A DNA stretch of 64,000 nucleotides, from NCBI GenBank assembly GCA_907163345.1, contig CAJQUN010000424.1, positions 62,001 to 126,000 of the forward strand, read 5' to 3'. Shown one piece after another: positions 1 to 9,685 of this stretch. The translations under genes were made by a program, and so were the position numbers. The notes beneath the pieces were generated by a model. It saw only the letters and a list, made by a program, of their open reading frames with translations, was not told where the DNA came from and did no database searches. Position 1 is the first letter of the stretch. Every line of letters starts with the position of its first letter. The DNA comes from Haberlea rhodopensis (lineage: Eukaryota; Streptophyta; Magnoliopsida; Lamiales; Gesneriaceae).

Positions 1-1201
1 AACCGTCGCTATAAATACACCTGGCGGAATGAACCATCGCCAATAGATATAGCGGAATGAACCATCGCTATAAATAAACCTCGAATCGAGTCACTTATCA
101 GTAGTGTATTTCAATGCTTCTCACTACTCCATATAAGCGGAATCCTTCCTCGCTTCATATGGACCTTAGCGCAAGCATTGAAATCCTCACTAGGATAACC
201 TGGACTCGTGAAATATCAGTGCATTTCAATGCTTCTCACTACTCCATATAAGCGGAATCCTTCCTCGCTTCATATGGACTTTAGTGTAAGCATTGAAATC
301 CTCACTTTATATTTCACAATATACATATGCAAAACGATGCGTATCAACATGTATCATATCATAATGCACTATCTTATGCATACCTTGATTTACCTTGTGT
401 TAAATGACTAACCACATAATACATGTTGCCCTTGGGATGCCCATACATATGTATAATCATCATTCCTTTTCGTATTCCTTATTTCCTGTAACCTGCAACC
501 ATCAGGGTTAACAACAATAGCCATATACGCTATGCATCAACATTCAATACATAATAAAAACGCATTATATGAATGTATGGATATGCAATGTCATGACATT
601 CTTTTTCCTTAAATCCTTATTTCATCCTGAGCCCTTATCATTAGTACATTTTAATGCTTCTTGCTACTCCAGGAAAGCGGAATTCTTCTTCGCTTCCACT
701 GGACTTTAGCGTTGCTACTCCATGTAAGCGGGACTCTTCATCGCTTCCAATGGACTTTAGCATAAGCCATTAAAATCCTTACTAAGATAACTTTGACTCA
801 AGAAATACACCTCTTATATTTCATAACATGCATATGCAAAAACAATGCACAATAACATATATCATAACCTCAATGCACCACTTTGCATTCATCATGTGTC
901 AACAAGACAACGTAAAATACATGTTACCTCGGAAATATCCCTTTATCTGATTTTCTTAAAACCAGCTTCCTTGGCACATAACACACGGAGTGCCAGACAT
1001 CCCCATAAATGTCATCCTATCGTGTTCCACACGATTCCTGCAACCACAATGGTTAGCAATACCACTTTTCATATCATAATAGCACATAAACAATTTGCTA
1101 TGTCATACAACATTAATGCCATCATGCATAAATATGTGCTATCAATAACTTCCTAGGCCCTTAACAGCCCCAATGAGCAACCACTGCTCTGATACCACTA
1201 A
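1..1201 (-). mobile_element. Internal non-coding part of element D (C family), cut by the window edge
   Basis: Minus-strand element D; this is the part next to its primer site. It matches about 52,320-53,519 of element C, including the 103-codon stretch at 845-1156 that recurs at 53163-53474. Positions 1-90 hold the last units of the same 59-bp hairpin repeat seen at 52189-52483. Positions 100-300 and 630-780 hold further short repeats of the type AGCGG...CCTCGCTT around tree-like Ty/AGCG motifs. No gag or pol similarity is visible, and I treat the ORFs as chance. The rest of D lies left of the window. Confidence 0.8.
1186..1197 (-). promoter_or_regulatory. Primer binding site of element D (initiator Met tRNA)
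   Basis: On the minus strand this reads TGGTATCAGAGC, the common plant LTR-retrotransposon primer site complementary to the 3' end of initiator Met tRNA. It lies 4 nt inside the LTR end at 1202, so the LTR to its right is the 5' LTR of a minus-strand element. Confidence 0.9.
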
Positions 1202-3880
1202 TGTAAGGACCCCAAGCCCTTAAAACCTTGATTAGTGTATTAACCACTATGTGTGGTACATGCTTTCTATAAAAAGTCAATCGGGAAGCTCTGATGATAC
1301 TTAATCATTGCCTGTCAATGAAAGACTCATATGTTTGCCCTTTACCAACCCCTTGGTGCCACTTTTAACATTGTAAACTTTTATAAAAATTTGGGCAGAG
1401 TCTCCCCATAAATAGAGCTATCCCAAAAAAAAAAGTACAACACATAACCAAATTCCCGGCCAGGGAAAGCATAATACTCAACAGAAAGCAGTAATACAAG
1501 TAGATTCCCAGCCAGGGAAGACACCACACATATGTCAACAAAAGTGGGTTCCAACACCCACATAATACACCAATGACTCTCATATCATTCTAGCAATTCA
1601 ACCTAATTGCATGCAACCTTAAATGAAAGAGAGAAAGGCTCATGCCTTTATATACAATCCATATACAAGTATAATCGTGCTCACATGCGAGCATCATGAA
1701 TATGTATAAATCCTCAGGTGTATATATAGGTACTCTATACGATACCGTGCTCCATCAAGCCCTGGTACCACGATCCTGGGAGTACCTCAAATCAACAGCT
1801 CGAGCTCAGCTCCATAGCCATCGATGTACCTGTCCACCTGTCCCAACAGAGACAGCCCCCAACGGGGTGAGCATACCAATACACAAAATCCCATAATCAT
1901 AATAATGAAATTCATAATTTACAACACAAGTAAATACTAATGAATTTAAATGATACTCCCTGGATGGCAACATCCTCATCCGGGATTCCGTGTACTGTCC
2001 CTGTTCTCACAACATCAAACTCATCAAATCTCATAAATCAGTAAATCAACGCATTGATTAACTCATCGCATGCCTAATCCTCGAATATCAACATATAGTG
2101 ATTACAAATTCATTAAACATGCAATTACAGATATCACAATATCTAATACTGATTTCACAACCTTGCTATCAATCACAGATAGCTCAAATGCCTTAGCATT
2201 TATTTAACCAATCCTTCATTATACTTAGACATCTCAAGTGTCTTATAATGAATACATGAGTCTACAAACCTAGACATCTCAAATGTCTTATAATGAATAC
2301 ACGATTCTACGAACTTAGACATCTCAAATGTCTTACGAAGAATACATGATTTTACGATCATTCCCAGGCATCTCAAATGCCCTAATATAGTCAAATAAAC
2401 CCAGTACCCCATATATCATGCAAGAGTCATCCTACTATAGTGTCACGCACGCTACAAGCGGCGATATCAAGATTTGGGTCATTCCTTGGCTATATCAACA
2501 TATATATATATAATCCTCATGCGCGATTATTCAATGAAATCAAATTTTCATTATGCATTCACATATGCCTTAAAATATAGAAATGCTCGTACGTCGCACG
2601 TACCTTAAATTACCGAAGTCCGAGCCAAACCTTGCTCGAGTTCCATGCCCCGAGGAATGATGTGCTAACACGATAAATAATTCACAATTAAATACGAACA
2701 TGCAACCCATGCTCAAGCACACCCATATCCCTCACAACATTGTCAATACACGACAATTATCCTCTTAAAAGACCCGGGGCAGGGTACATGCAGGGAAGGA
2801 AATAAATGAGACAATCGAAATTTGTTCAAGAATGCCCTACAAAAATCGAACCTTAATCTCACAATTTCGAACCCAATAAAAATACCATAATTCATCTAAA
2901 ATGTCAATTTAAGCTATCCAAGCAAGAATCAACATCCCTTGACAAAAACTCCCCATTTTTCGAATTCAACCCCCTTAAAATCGAACCCAAACAAGCCTTT
3001 AAATCCCAACTCTTAAAATCCTTCAAATTCGAACCAAAGCTTCTCAATTCGATCTCAATCAAGCATCATAATACTCTTAAAACATGCAATAATCGATCAA
3101 TTGCACGAAATAATACCCCTGCCAAAAACCCCCAAAATTCGAACCAAACCCTACCAATTTTCGAAAATAATTTCGAACCTTAACCACCGAATAAAGCAGG
3201 GAAATGCACGAAAAAGACGAACAAGGGTTAAGGGAGATTACCCAACGAAATTGGAAGCAAAATCAAACGAAAATCGAAGAACCCTAGAAATTGGGGATCG
3301 ACGCTTACCAGCAAAATCCGACTTCCACACGCGACGAAACTTTCAATTGGCAGAGGGGAAAGGAGCGCCTCGTCGAGACGAAGCCGTGGGTAGGTCGCAC
3401 GCGCCGATCGGCGGCCGGACGGCGGCGGGCGCACCGCTTGAAGCGGCGAAAGCGCTGTAGCAGCGGGAATCGCGCGCAGGGGAGGAGAGGGAAAAGATTT
3501 GGGGCTGAAATGATAATTTTCATAAAATTTCGGGTTCAACTGCTATTTATAGCAAAAATACTCCGAAAAAATAATAGCCCCACAAATACATCGTGATTCC
3601 TTAAAAATCATCTCTTTTCAAAAACTCTCTCTCTAACTCCAAAATCCCCTACCGGTGCTCACCCAGCACCCGAGATCCCGAGACACACCAAAAACCCAAC
3701 TCTTAGGTTTTACACCGTAATGTGAATACAATCTCAACCTCTGGGTCCAACGATCCCAACTGCCCAAATAAACGAGCCCAGAAGGCCCAACACCTCTCCT
3801 AAATCCCAAATCGCCACGTAAAACCACTTTAGGGATTATTAACACTACGGGATTAACACCTATAATCCCTGGTCATCACA
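1202..3880 (-). repeat. 5' LTR of element D (C family, minus strand)
   Basis: A 2679-bp LTR with TG...CA ends (minus-strand start TGTGATGACCAGG, end GGTCCTTACA). It matches both LTRs of element C. Landmarks in minus-strand order are: CTATAAATAG (3543-3552), a textbook TATA box; a GC-rich segment at about 3340-3480 that stands out from the AT-rich rest; a GTACGT-cgc-ACGTAC dyad (2589-2603); a 45-bp-period hairpin array (about 2227-2380); and the primer site beyond the end. Unlike the other LTRs here it has no CGATCGATCG cluster. D inserted into the RT of element E. The right target flank is TCATC (3881-3885); the left copy is outside the window. Confidence 0.9.
3543..3552 (-). promoter_or_regulatory. 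TATA box of element D LTR
   Basis: The minus strand reads CTATAAATAG. Equivalent boxes occur in the element C LTRs at 49137-49144 and 55838-55845. Transcription would be expected to start about 30 bp further along the minus strand, near 3510, just before the GC-rich segment. Confidence 0.6.
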
Positions 3881-6005
3881 TCATCAAACTCATGAAGACA
3901 GCTGGGGCATTCGTCACCCCAAAAGGCATGACCAGGAATTCATAGTGCCCATATCTAGTCCTGAAAGCCGTCTTCTGAACATCATCTTCTCTTACTCGAA
4001 TCTGATGGTACCCCGACCTCAGATCGATCTTACTATAGAGCCTCGTACCTTGCAACTGATCGAACAAGTCATCGATCCTCGGAAGTGGATACTTGTTCTT
4101 TACTGTAGCTTTGTTCAACTGCCTGTAGTCAATGCATAGACGCATCGATCCATCTTTCTTCTTAACAAATAAGACAGGCGCACCCCATGGCCATACGCTA
4201 GGGCGTATGTAGCCCTTATCAAGGAGTTCCTGCAACTGTATCTTTAACTCCCTTAACTCTGCTGGTGCCATCCTATACGGGGCACGAGAAATTGCAGACG
4301 TCCCTGGTAGCAACTCAATCCCAAACTCGACCTCTCTCGTCGGTGGGAATCCGGGAATCTCCTCCGGGAAGACATCAGGAAACTCCGCCACTACGGGCAC
4401 ATCCTCAACCTTTAACTCCTTCCTCTTATCCGTCATGTCAACAGCGTAGATAAGATATCCTTCATGACCTCGTTCCAATAACTGTGTCATCTTGACAACA
4501 GATATTAACGGAATCTTCGGACGGGAACCATCCCCATAGAATGTCCACTGGACTCCCAATACAGATCTAAATCGGACAGTCCTTTGCCTGCAATTTACCA
4601 CTGCCTGATACTTGTTCAGAACATCGATGCCCACAATGCAATCGAAGTCTGTCATTCCCAACACAATCAAATCTGATCTTAACTCATTATCCTCAAAATA
4701 AATGAGGCCATCATAAACAATCTGATCCGTAGTCAAACTTCTTCCAGCGGGGGTCGAGACCATAAGAGGCATGGGGGACGGAGAAGTGCATATGTGGTGC
4801 CTTTCAACAAAACTTGTCGACACAAAAGAGTGTGACGCACCTGTGTCTATCAATATAAGAGCAGGGTGCGTAAATAAAAGACACGTACCCGCTATAACTT
4901 CCTCCGGGGCCGCCGTAGCCTGCTCCCTCGTCAAAGCATACACCTGTCCCTGAGGTGGCCCCGCGGGCTGACCTCCATACTGTCTTGGCACAAAGGGTGG
5001 CCGGTGTTGTGCCGTTCTGTCCGCAGGTCTCCCCGTAGAGCTCTGCTGTCTTCCCCTGTTGGGACACCGTCGAGCAAAGTGGCCTCTGTCGCCACAGACA
5101 TAAGATCCTACGCAGTCCTTTGCCAAATGTGGCTGCCCACAAAGAGTGCACTGAACTCTTCCAGATCTGTCTCCCTGAGACTGTCCTCTCCCAGATGGAG
5201 CATCATTCCTACCTTTCCCTTTCCATCGATTCTCGGGCCTCTTGCCACTGAATCTCGATGCCGAAGTGTTCCCCCTAGGCTTAAACTGATCACCTCTGGG
5301 CTTCAAATTGTCAGAAGTGGACCTCTGAGGGGGTGCTGGAGGTGGCACAGCATCAGGATATGCACCGACTCCCAGTTCAGCTAGCTCAGCTCGTGAGAGT
5401 GCATCATCAAAACAAGCAGGCCCATAAGTGATCACCCTGTCATACAGTTCAGGCCTCAAGCCCTTCATGAAATTCCGCATCTTCGCTTGAGTGCTTGCAG
5501 CAATGTGTGGCACATATCGTAGTAAGGAACAGTAATGCAAAGCATAGTCAGATACAGGCATGGTACCCTGTCTTAAACTGGTAAACTCATCCTCCTTGGC
5601 CTGTCTTGCAGCGGCTGAGAAATAGCGGTTCAAAAACCGCGTTCGGAACATCTTCCAATTTACTTCCTGTCCCAGAGCCTCTTGCTCAATCACTGTGGTT
5701 TTCCACCACATCAATGCCTTCTTGGACAGCTGAAATTCTGCTAATCGGATCCAGGCCGTCTTTGCACAAGGCGCTGCCACAAATATCTGTTCGATCCTCT
5801 CTAACCATTCTTCAGCTTTCTCTCCTGATTCAGTTCCCTCGAACATCGGAGGTCGATACATCATAAACTGAGCCAAGCTCAATTCCCCAGGTAGCAACTG
5901 CTGTTCAGAGGGTTCCTCGCCCAAGGCTGGTGGTGGCAATGGATTCGTACGCCCAGCGCTTGCATTTACACTAATGGCGTCACCCACTTCTATATTTGCT
6001 GCCAT
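3881..6005 (-). pseudogene. gag-pol: Element E gag-protease-RT, truncated by insertion of element D
   Basis: An open minus-strand frame of about 708 codons with the first two-fifths of a Tekay-like Ty3/gypsy polyprotein. I chose the ATG at 6003-6005, which directly follows GTTGCAG and begins MAAN as in element B; an in-frame ATG lies four codons upstream. Gag has the proline-rich N-terminus (PLPPPALGEE), a capsid-like region and two zinc knuckles near residues 280-315. The second knuckle reads GSYVCGDRGH, so Ser replaces its first Cys. Protease has LIDTGASHSF (Asp near residue 387). RT contains LCIDYRQLNKATVKNKYPLP and KIDLRSGYHQI and stops after VFMSLM, before the FIDD catalytic box, where the D LTR begins. 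RNase H, integrase and chromodomain would lie left of the window. Not functional as it stands. Confidence 0.93.
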
Positions 6006-6192
6006 GCTGCAACACAAGGGTTAATAACAACACCAAAAGCAGTTCATAAAGCACATCGTTAGATAATTAAACATGTTAGCATAACATAGAAACTTCATAT
6101 GCAAAATACACATAAAAGATGTTCAATAGTAAGTACCTAGCCAACTTATTGCTAAGGCTACCCTTCACTCATTCCCGAGTTATCTAACCACT

Positions 6193-6204
6193 GCTCTGAT
6201 ACCA
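6193..6204 (-). promoter_or_regulatory. Primer binding site of element E
   Basis: Minus-strand TGGTATCAGAGC, four bases from the LTR end at 6209. The leader between it and gag (6006-6192) contains the conserved stretches TCTAAC and GTTAAC...GTTGCAG just before the gag ATG. Confidence 0.9.
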
Positions 6205-6626
6205 CTAATGTGGGGTCTTCCCACCTTAACAGTGATTAAAAGACATAAAAAGGACTAATCATGCATTAAGGTAACATCTTAAGGTTTTGGTTGTTACACG
6301 AGCTAACAGGATTACAGGCCAAAATACAAAACTTCAAAAATAATTCATTACATTCCAAAAGAATGTCATTTAGATTTACACTACTCCTAGAGTAGATACT
6401 AATCATAACTTGAATCCTATGCATTCCTGTGTCCCTAGTAGCTCACTGCCTCAACCCGCTTAGTCCTTTCGTCCAAAAGTGTACCTACAGGGACAACACA
6501 TCATGAGCATATATAATCTTACTTAACATTATAAACATCATAGTAAATGCATGAAACATTAGTTAAGTAATATGCTGGTTATACATTCACTTCTTATTGT
6601 TGTCCCTGATTTAGAATCATGCATAT

Positions 6627-6772
6627 GGGGCATCTTACCCCCGTGGCATCTTACCACAACATCATCGTATGGCCTCTTACCATATGGGGCATCTTACCCC
6701 GTGGCATCTTACCACAATACATCGCATGGCCTCTTACCATGTGGGGCGTCTTACCCCGTGGCGTCTTACCAC
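6627..6772. repeat. Array of eight small hairpins with compensatory stems
   Basis: Eight consecutive stem-loops with 7-nt loops CATCTTA, CCTCTTA or CGTCTTA. The stems in order are GGGG/CCCC, GTGG/CCAC, TATGG/CCATA, GGGG/CCCC, GTGG/CCAC, CATGG/CCATG, GGGG/CCCC and GTGG/CCAC. Bases change on both arms together while the loops stay nearly constant. The three-hairpin unit recurs about every 73 bp. It lies between the GTACG dyad and the end of the E LTR. A related two-hairpin version occurs in the G LTRs (near 19370 and 25511). Confidence 0.85.
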
Positions 6773-6934
6773 AATACATCTTATAAATGTCATCATATAA
6801 GCATCGTATAAGCAATAAACATCATATGAACTTCATCGTATAAACATCATATAAACACCGTCATTTCATCGTGAGTACTCATGCAAATAAAAGCATAGTC
6901 ATAGTATAGAGATGTGTGTTACCGTCCGATGCCC

Positions 6935-6951
6935 GTACGCTTCTTACGTAC
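6935..6951 (-). promoter_or_regulatory. GTACG...CGTAC dyad of the E LTR
   Basis: Sense strand GTACGTAAGAAGCGTAC inside AAAAGG...GGGCAT. The same box is at 2589-2603 (D), 13931-13947 (F), 19617-19633 and 25759-25775 (G), 28525-28541 and 44307-44323 (A), 31531-31547 and 38195-38211 (B), 48195-48209 and 54896-54910 (C), 56286-56302 (J) and 60039-60055 (K). It is a short inverted repeat and also a good AG|GTACGT splice-donor match. Which property is conserved is not known. Confidence 0.6.
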
Positions 6952-7115
6952 CTTTTCAAAAGGAGGAGGAGTCAACAGACTTTATCTCCTAGATGGTGCA
7001 GGTACCTGGGATGGTTCTACAAGACCACATTATACCATATTAGATGCCTCAAAACCATCTCACATCAAAAACTTAACAAAATAAAACATCATTAAATTTT
7101 CAACTTTCTGCCTGT

Positions 7116-7333
7116 CTCGATCGATCGGCCCTAGGTCTCGTCGATCGAGACACTGTGCACAAACAGTGTCTTGGCTTCCTGCCTCGCTCGATCGATCGAA
7201 CATTTTACCGATCGATCGAGGAGCTTCACCGATCGATCGAGAAATCCTTCGATCGATCGACATCAAAGTTTTAAATCATACATTAGACCCACTGTCTCGC
7301 TCGATCGATCGGAACTAAATCTCGATCGATCGA
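7116..7333. repeat. Cluster of CGATCGATCG palindromes in the E LTR
   Basis: Cores begin at 7118, 7139 (one base missing), 7189, 7209, 7230, 7250, 7302 and 7323, so spacings are 21, 50, 20, 21, 20, 52 and 21. Flanks are mainly CTCG...CGAG, which lets neighbouring copies pair as about 12-bp stems. Confidence 0.9.
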
Positions 7334-8419
7334 GAGCTCTGAAAAATCGGGACTTCCCCAGATTTTTGAGCACCTCTTTTCACACCATCTTTTCTACATC
7401 ATAACATACATAAGATGCCTAAACAAGAAATCAATAACTTCCTCATACTTCCATTCATGTATTAAAATCAAAGGTTCAATCATAACTTAAACCGACATGC
7501 ATTAAAATACCCCATCTTTATCAGTGCCCAATCAACTTGTTCAGAAAACAGGGCATAATACAAAGCCCAGAATTCTTGAACACACATCTTTATAGCAATG
7601 AAACTACTACATATCCCGTAGTTTGTGCTTAAACAAATATGTTGGCATGTTCACCAAACTTCCGTGTGTGTAATCATGCCAAAGGTTTATTCATAACCTA
7701 AGCTAGCATGCTTCAAATCTTCATAATAAAAGCCCTACTTATCATAAAAACAGGGCACTTCCTAGCCCAGATTTTCGAACACCTAGTTTCAAGCTAACAA
7801 ATCTACCACGTAGCACATATATCATGCTCTTATAAACATGCTAGGAACTTCATAAAAACATCATGAATGAGCTTGAATCGAAGGTTTGACAAAACCTAAC
7901 CTAGCATGCCATTTTTATACCAAGTAAAAAAAAACATTGACCCAAACAAAACTTAAACCAAACAGAATATGGTTTCTCACCCTCCTTTGCTCCGATTTTT
8001 GGAAGGTTTCTTGCAAAGAATTTTGAAGTTTCTTCCTTCCTACATGCTAAGCTGGAGCTGGATGTGTTTTGGACGAAAATGGGGTGAGATTGGAGTGATG
8101 GAGGTGAAGTGAAAGAGTGGGGGGGAAAGGCATGGGCACCCAGCCACTTGCAGCATGGGTTGGGGGTAGGTGGTGTGGGTTGGGGTGCCATGTGGTGTTT
8201 AATTGTATCTCGGTATATAGTACGATGTATTAAAATATCCTCACTCGATATTTTCTAACTTCATATAATTAATACATCCCTTAAAATACCCAACATGCTC
8301 CCCACATCATATCATCATAACATAATTCGTGGCCCCCAATTTAAATACACCATAACCCTTAGACACATCATAATTCATCATCATAGAACATAATCATATT
8401 ACATTTCGGGGGTATTACA

Positions 8420-9685
8420 ATTGTGCGTATGGTTATATATATGTGTTGATATAGTTATGGAACGACCCAACCTTGACATTGCCGCCAAAAGCGTGCGTGA
8501 TACTAGAGTAGTATGACCTTATAAGAGATATGGGGTACTGGGTTTATATGACTATTGTAGGGCATTTGAGATGCCTGAGAATGATCGTGGAATCATGTAT
8601 TCATTATAAGACATGTGAGATGTCTAAGTATAATGGAGAATTGGTAAAATAAATGCTAGGCATTTGAGCTATCTGTGATTGGTAGCAAAGTTGAAAATCA
8701 GTATTAGATATCGAGATATCTATATTTGTATGTATAATGAATTTGGAATCATTAATTATTGATACTTGAGAATCAGGCATGCTATGAGTTAAATCAATGT
8801 GTTGATTTACTGATTTTTGAGATTTGATGAGTTTGATGATTGTGAGAACAGGGACAGTACACGGAATCCCGGATGAGGACGTTGCCATCCAGGGAGTATC
8901 ATTTAAAATTCATTAGTATTTACTTTTGTTGTAAATTATGAATTTCATTATTGTGATTATGGGATTTTGTGTATTGGTATGCTCACCCCGTTGGGGGCTG
9001 TCTCTGTTGGGGCAGGTGAACAGGTACATCGATGGCTGTGGAGCTGAGCTCGAGCTGTTGATTGGACGTACTCCCAGGATCGTGGTACCAGGGCTTGATG
9101 GAGCACGGTATCGTATAGAGTACTTATATACACCCGAAGGTTATATACATATTTATGATGCTCGCATGTGAGCACGGTTATGCTTGTATATGGGTTGTAT
9201 ATTAAGGCATGAGCCTTTCTCTCTTTCATTCTATGTTGCATGCAATTAAGAGTAGAATTGCTAATGATATGAGAGACATTATGTGGGTGTTGAAACCCAT
9301 TTATGTTGTCTTATGTGTGGTGTCTTCCCTGGCTGGGAATTTACTTAGCGTTGCTGTGTTCTGTTGAGTATGTGTTTTCCCTGGCCGGGAACTATATATT
9401 GTGATGCGCTTTTATTTCGGGATGGCTCTATTTATGGGGAGACTCTGCCCAAATTTTTATAAAAGTGTACCATGTGAAAAGTGGTGTAATGGGGATGGAA
9501 ATGGGCGGAATCGATGAGTCTAATTGTGGGTAGAGATGATCTTAATTTTGAATATTAAAGAAATTTTGTAATTGCTATTCAATGGTAAAGTATCATCTGA
9601 GTTTCCCGATTGATTTTATTGAAAGCATGTGCCACACATAATGATTAATACACTAATCAAGGGTTAAGGGCTTGGGGTCCTTACA
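8420..9685 (+). repeat. Partial C-family LTR (element M, plus strand), cut by element E
   Basis: This is the last 1266 bp of a C-family LTR in plus orientation, ending GGGGTCCTTACA at 9685. It matches the reverse complement of about 46,817-48,120, including hairpins such as GGCATTTGAGATGCC. Element E inserted at its left edge, with ATTGT (8420-8424) as the expected target duplication. M in turn interrupts the pol of element F (right flank GCTAA, 9686-9690). Whether M is a solo LTR or the end of a full element cannot be seen here. The ORFs at 8604-9241 are chance. Confidence 0.85.

Larger units (their letters stand above)
6209..8419 (-). repeat. 5' LTR of element E (minus strand)
   Basis: A 2211-bp LTR. 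Its minus-strand start is TGTAATACCCCCGAAATG and it ends in a TG/CA boundary at 6209 next to the primer site. From right to left: LTR start; TATATA-like sequence near 8210; a CGATCGATCG cluster at 7116-7333; a GTACG...CGTAC dyad at 6935-6951; a covarying hairpin array at 6627-6772; then the LTR end. The expected right target flank is ATTGT (8420-8424). E interrupts a C-family LTR (M). No gene lies inside; the ORFs in this stretch are unsupported. Confidence 0.88.

Noticed and set aside
845..1156. 103-codon ORF repeated at 53163-53474 as a possible conserved gene of C/D
   Set aside because: The similarity is that of the surrounding repeat DNA; no bias to synonymous change and no recognisable motif by eye.
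1186..1197. tRNA gene fragments suggested by the Met-tRNA-like and Asp-tRNA-like sequences
   Set aside because: Only the 12-18 nt complementary to the tRNA 3' end are present, next to LTR ends: primer sites, not tRNA genes.
1696..1896. 66-68-codon ORF also seen at 47309-47515, 54012-54218 and (reverse) 8957-9241
   Set aside because: Lies in the C-family LTR and is shared only because the LTR is shared; no start context or domain.
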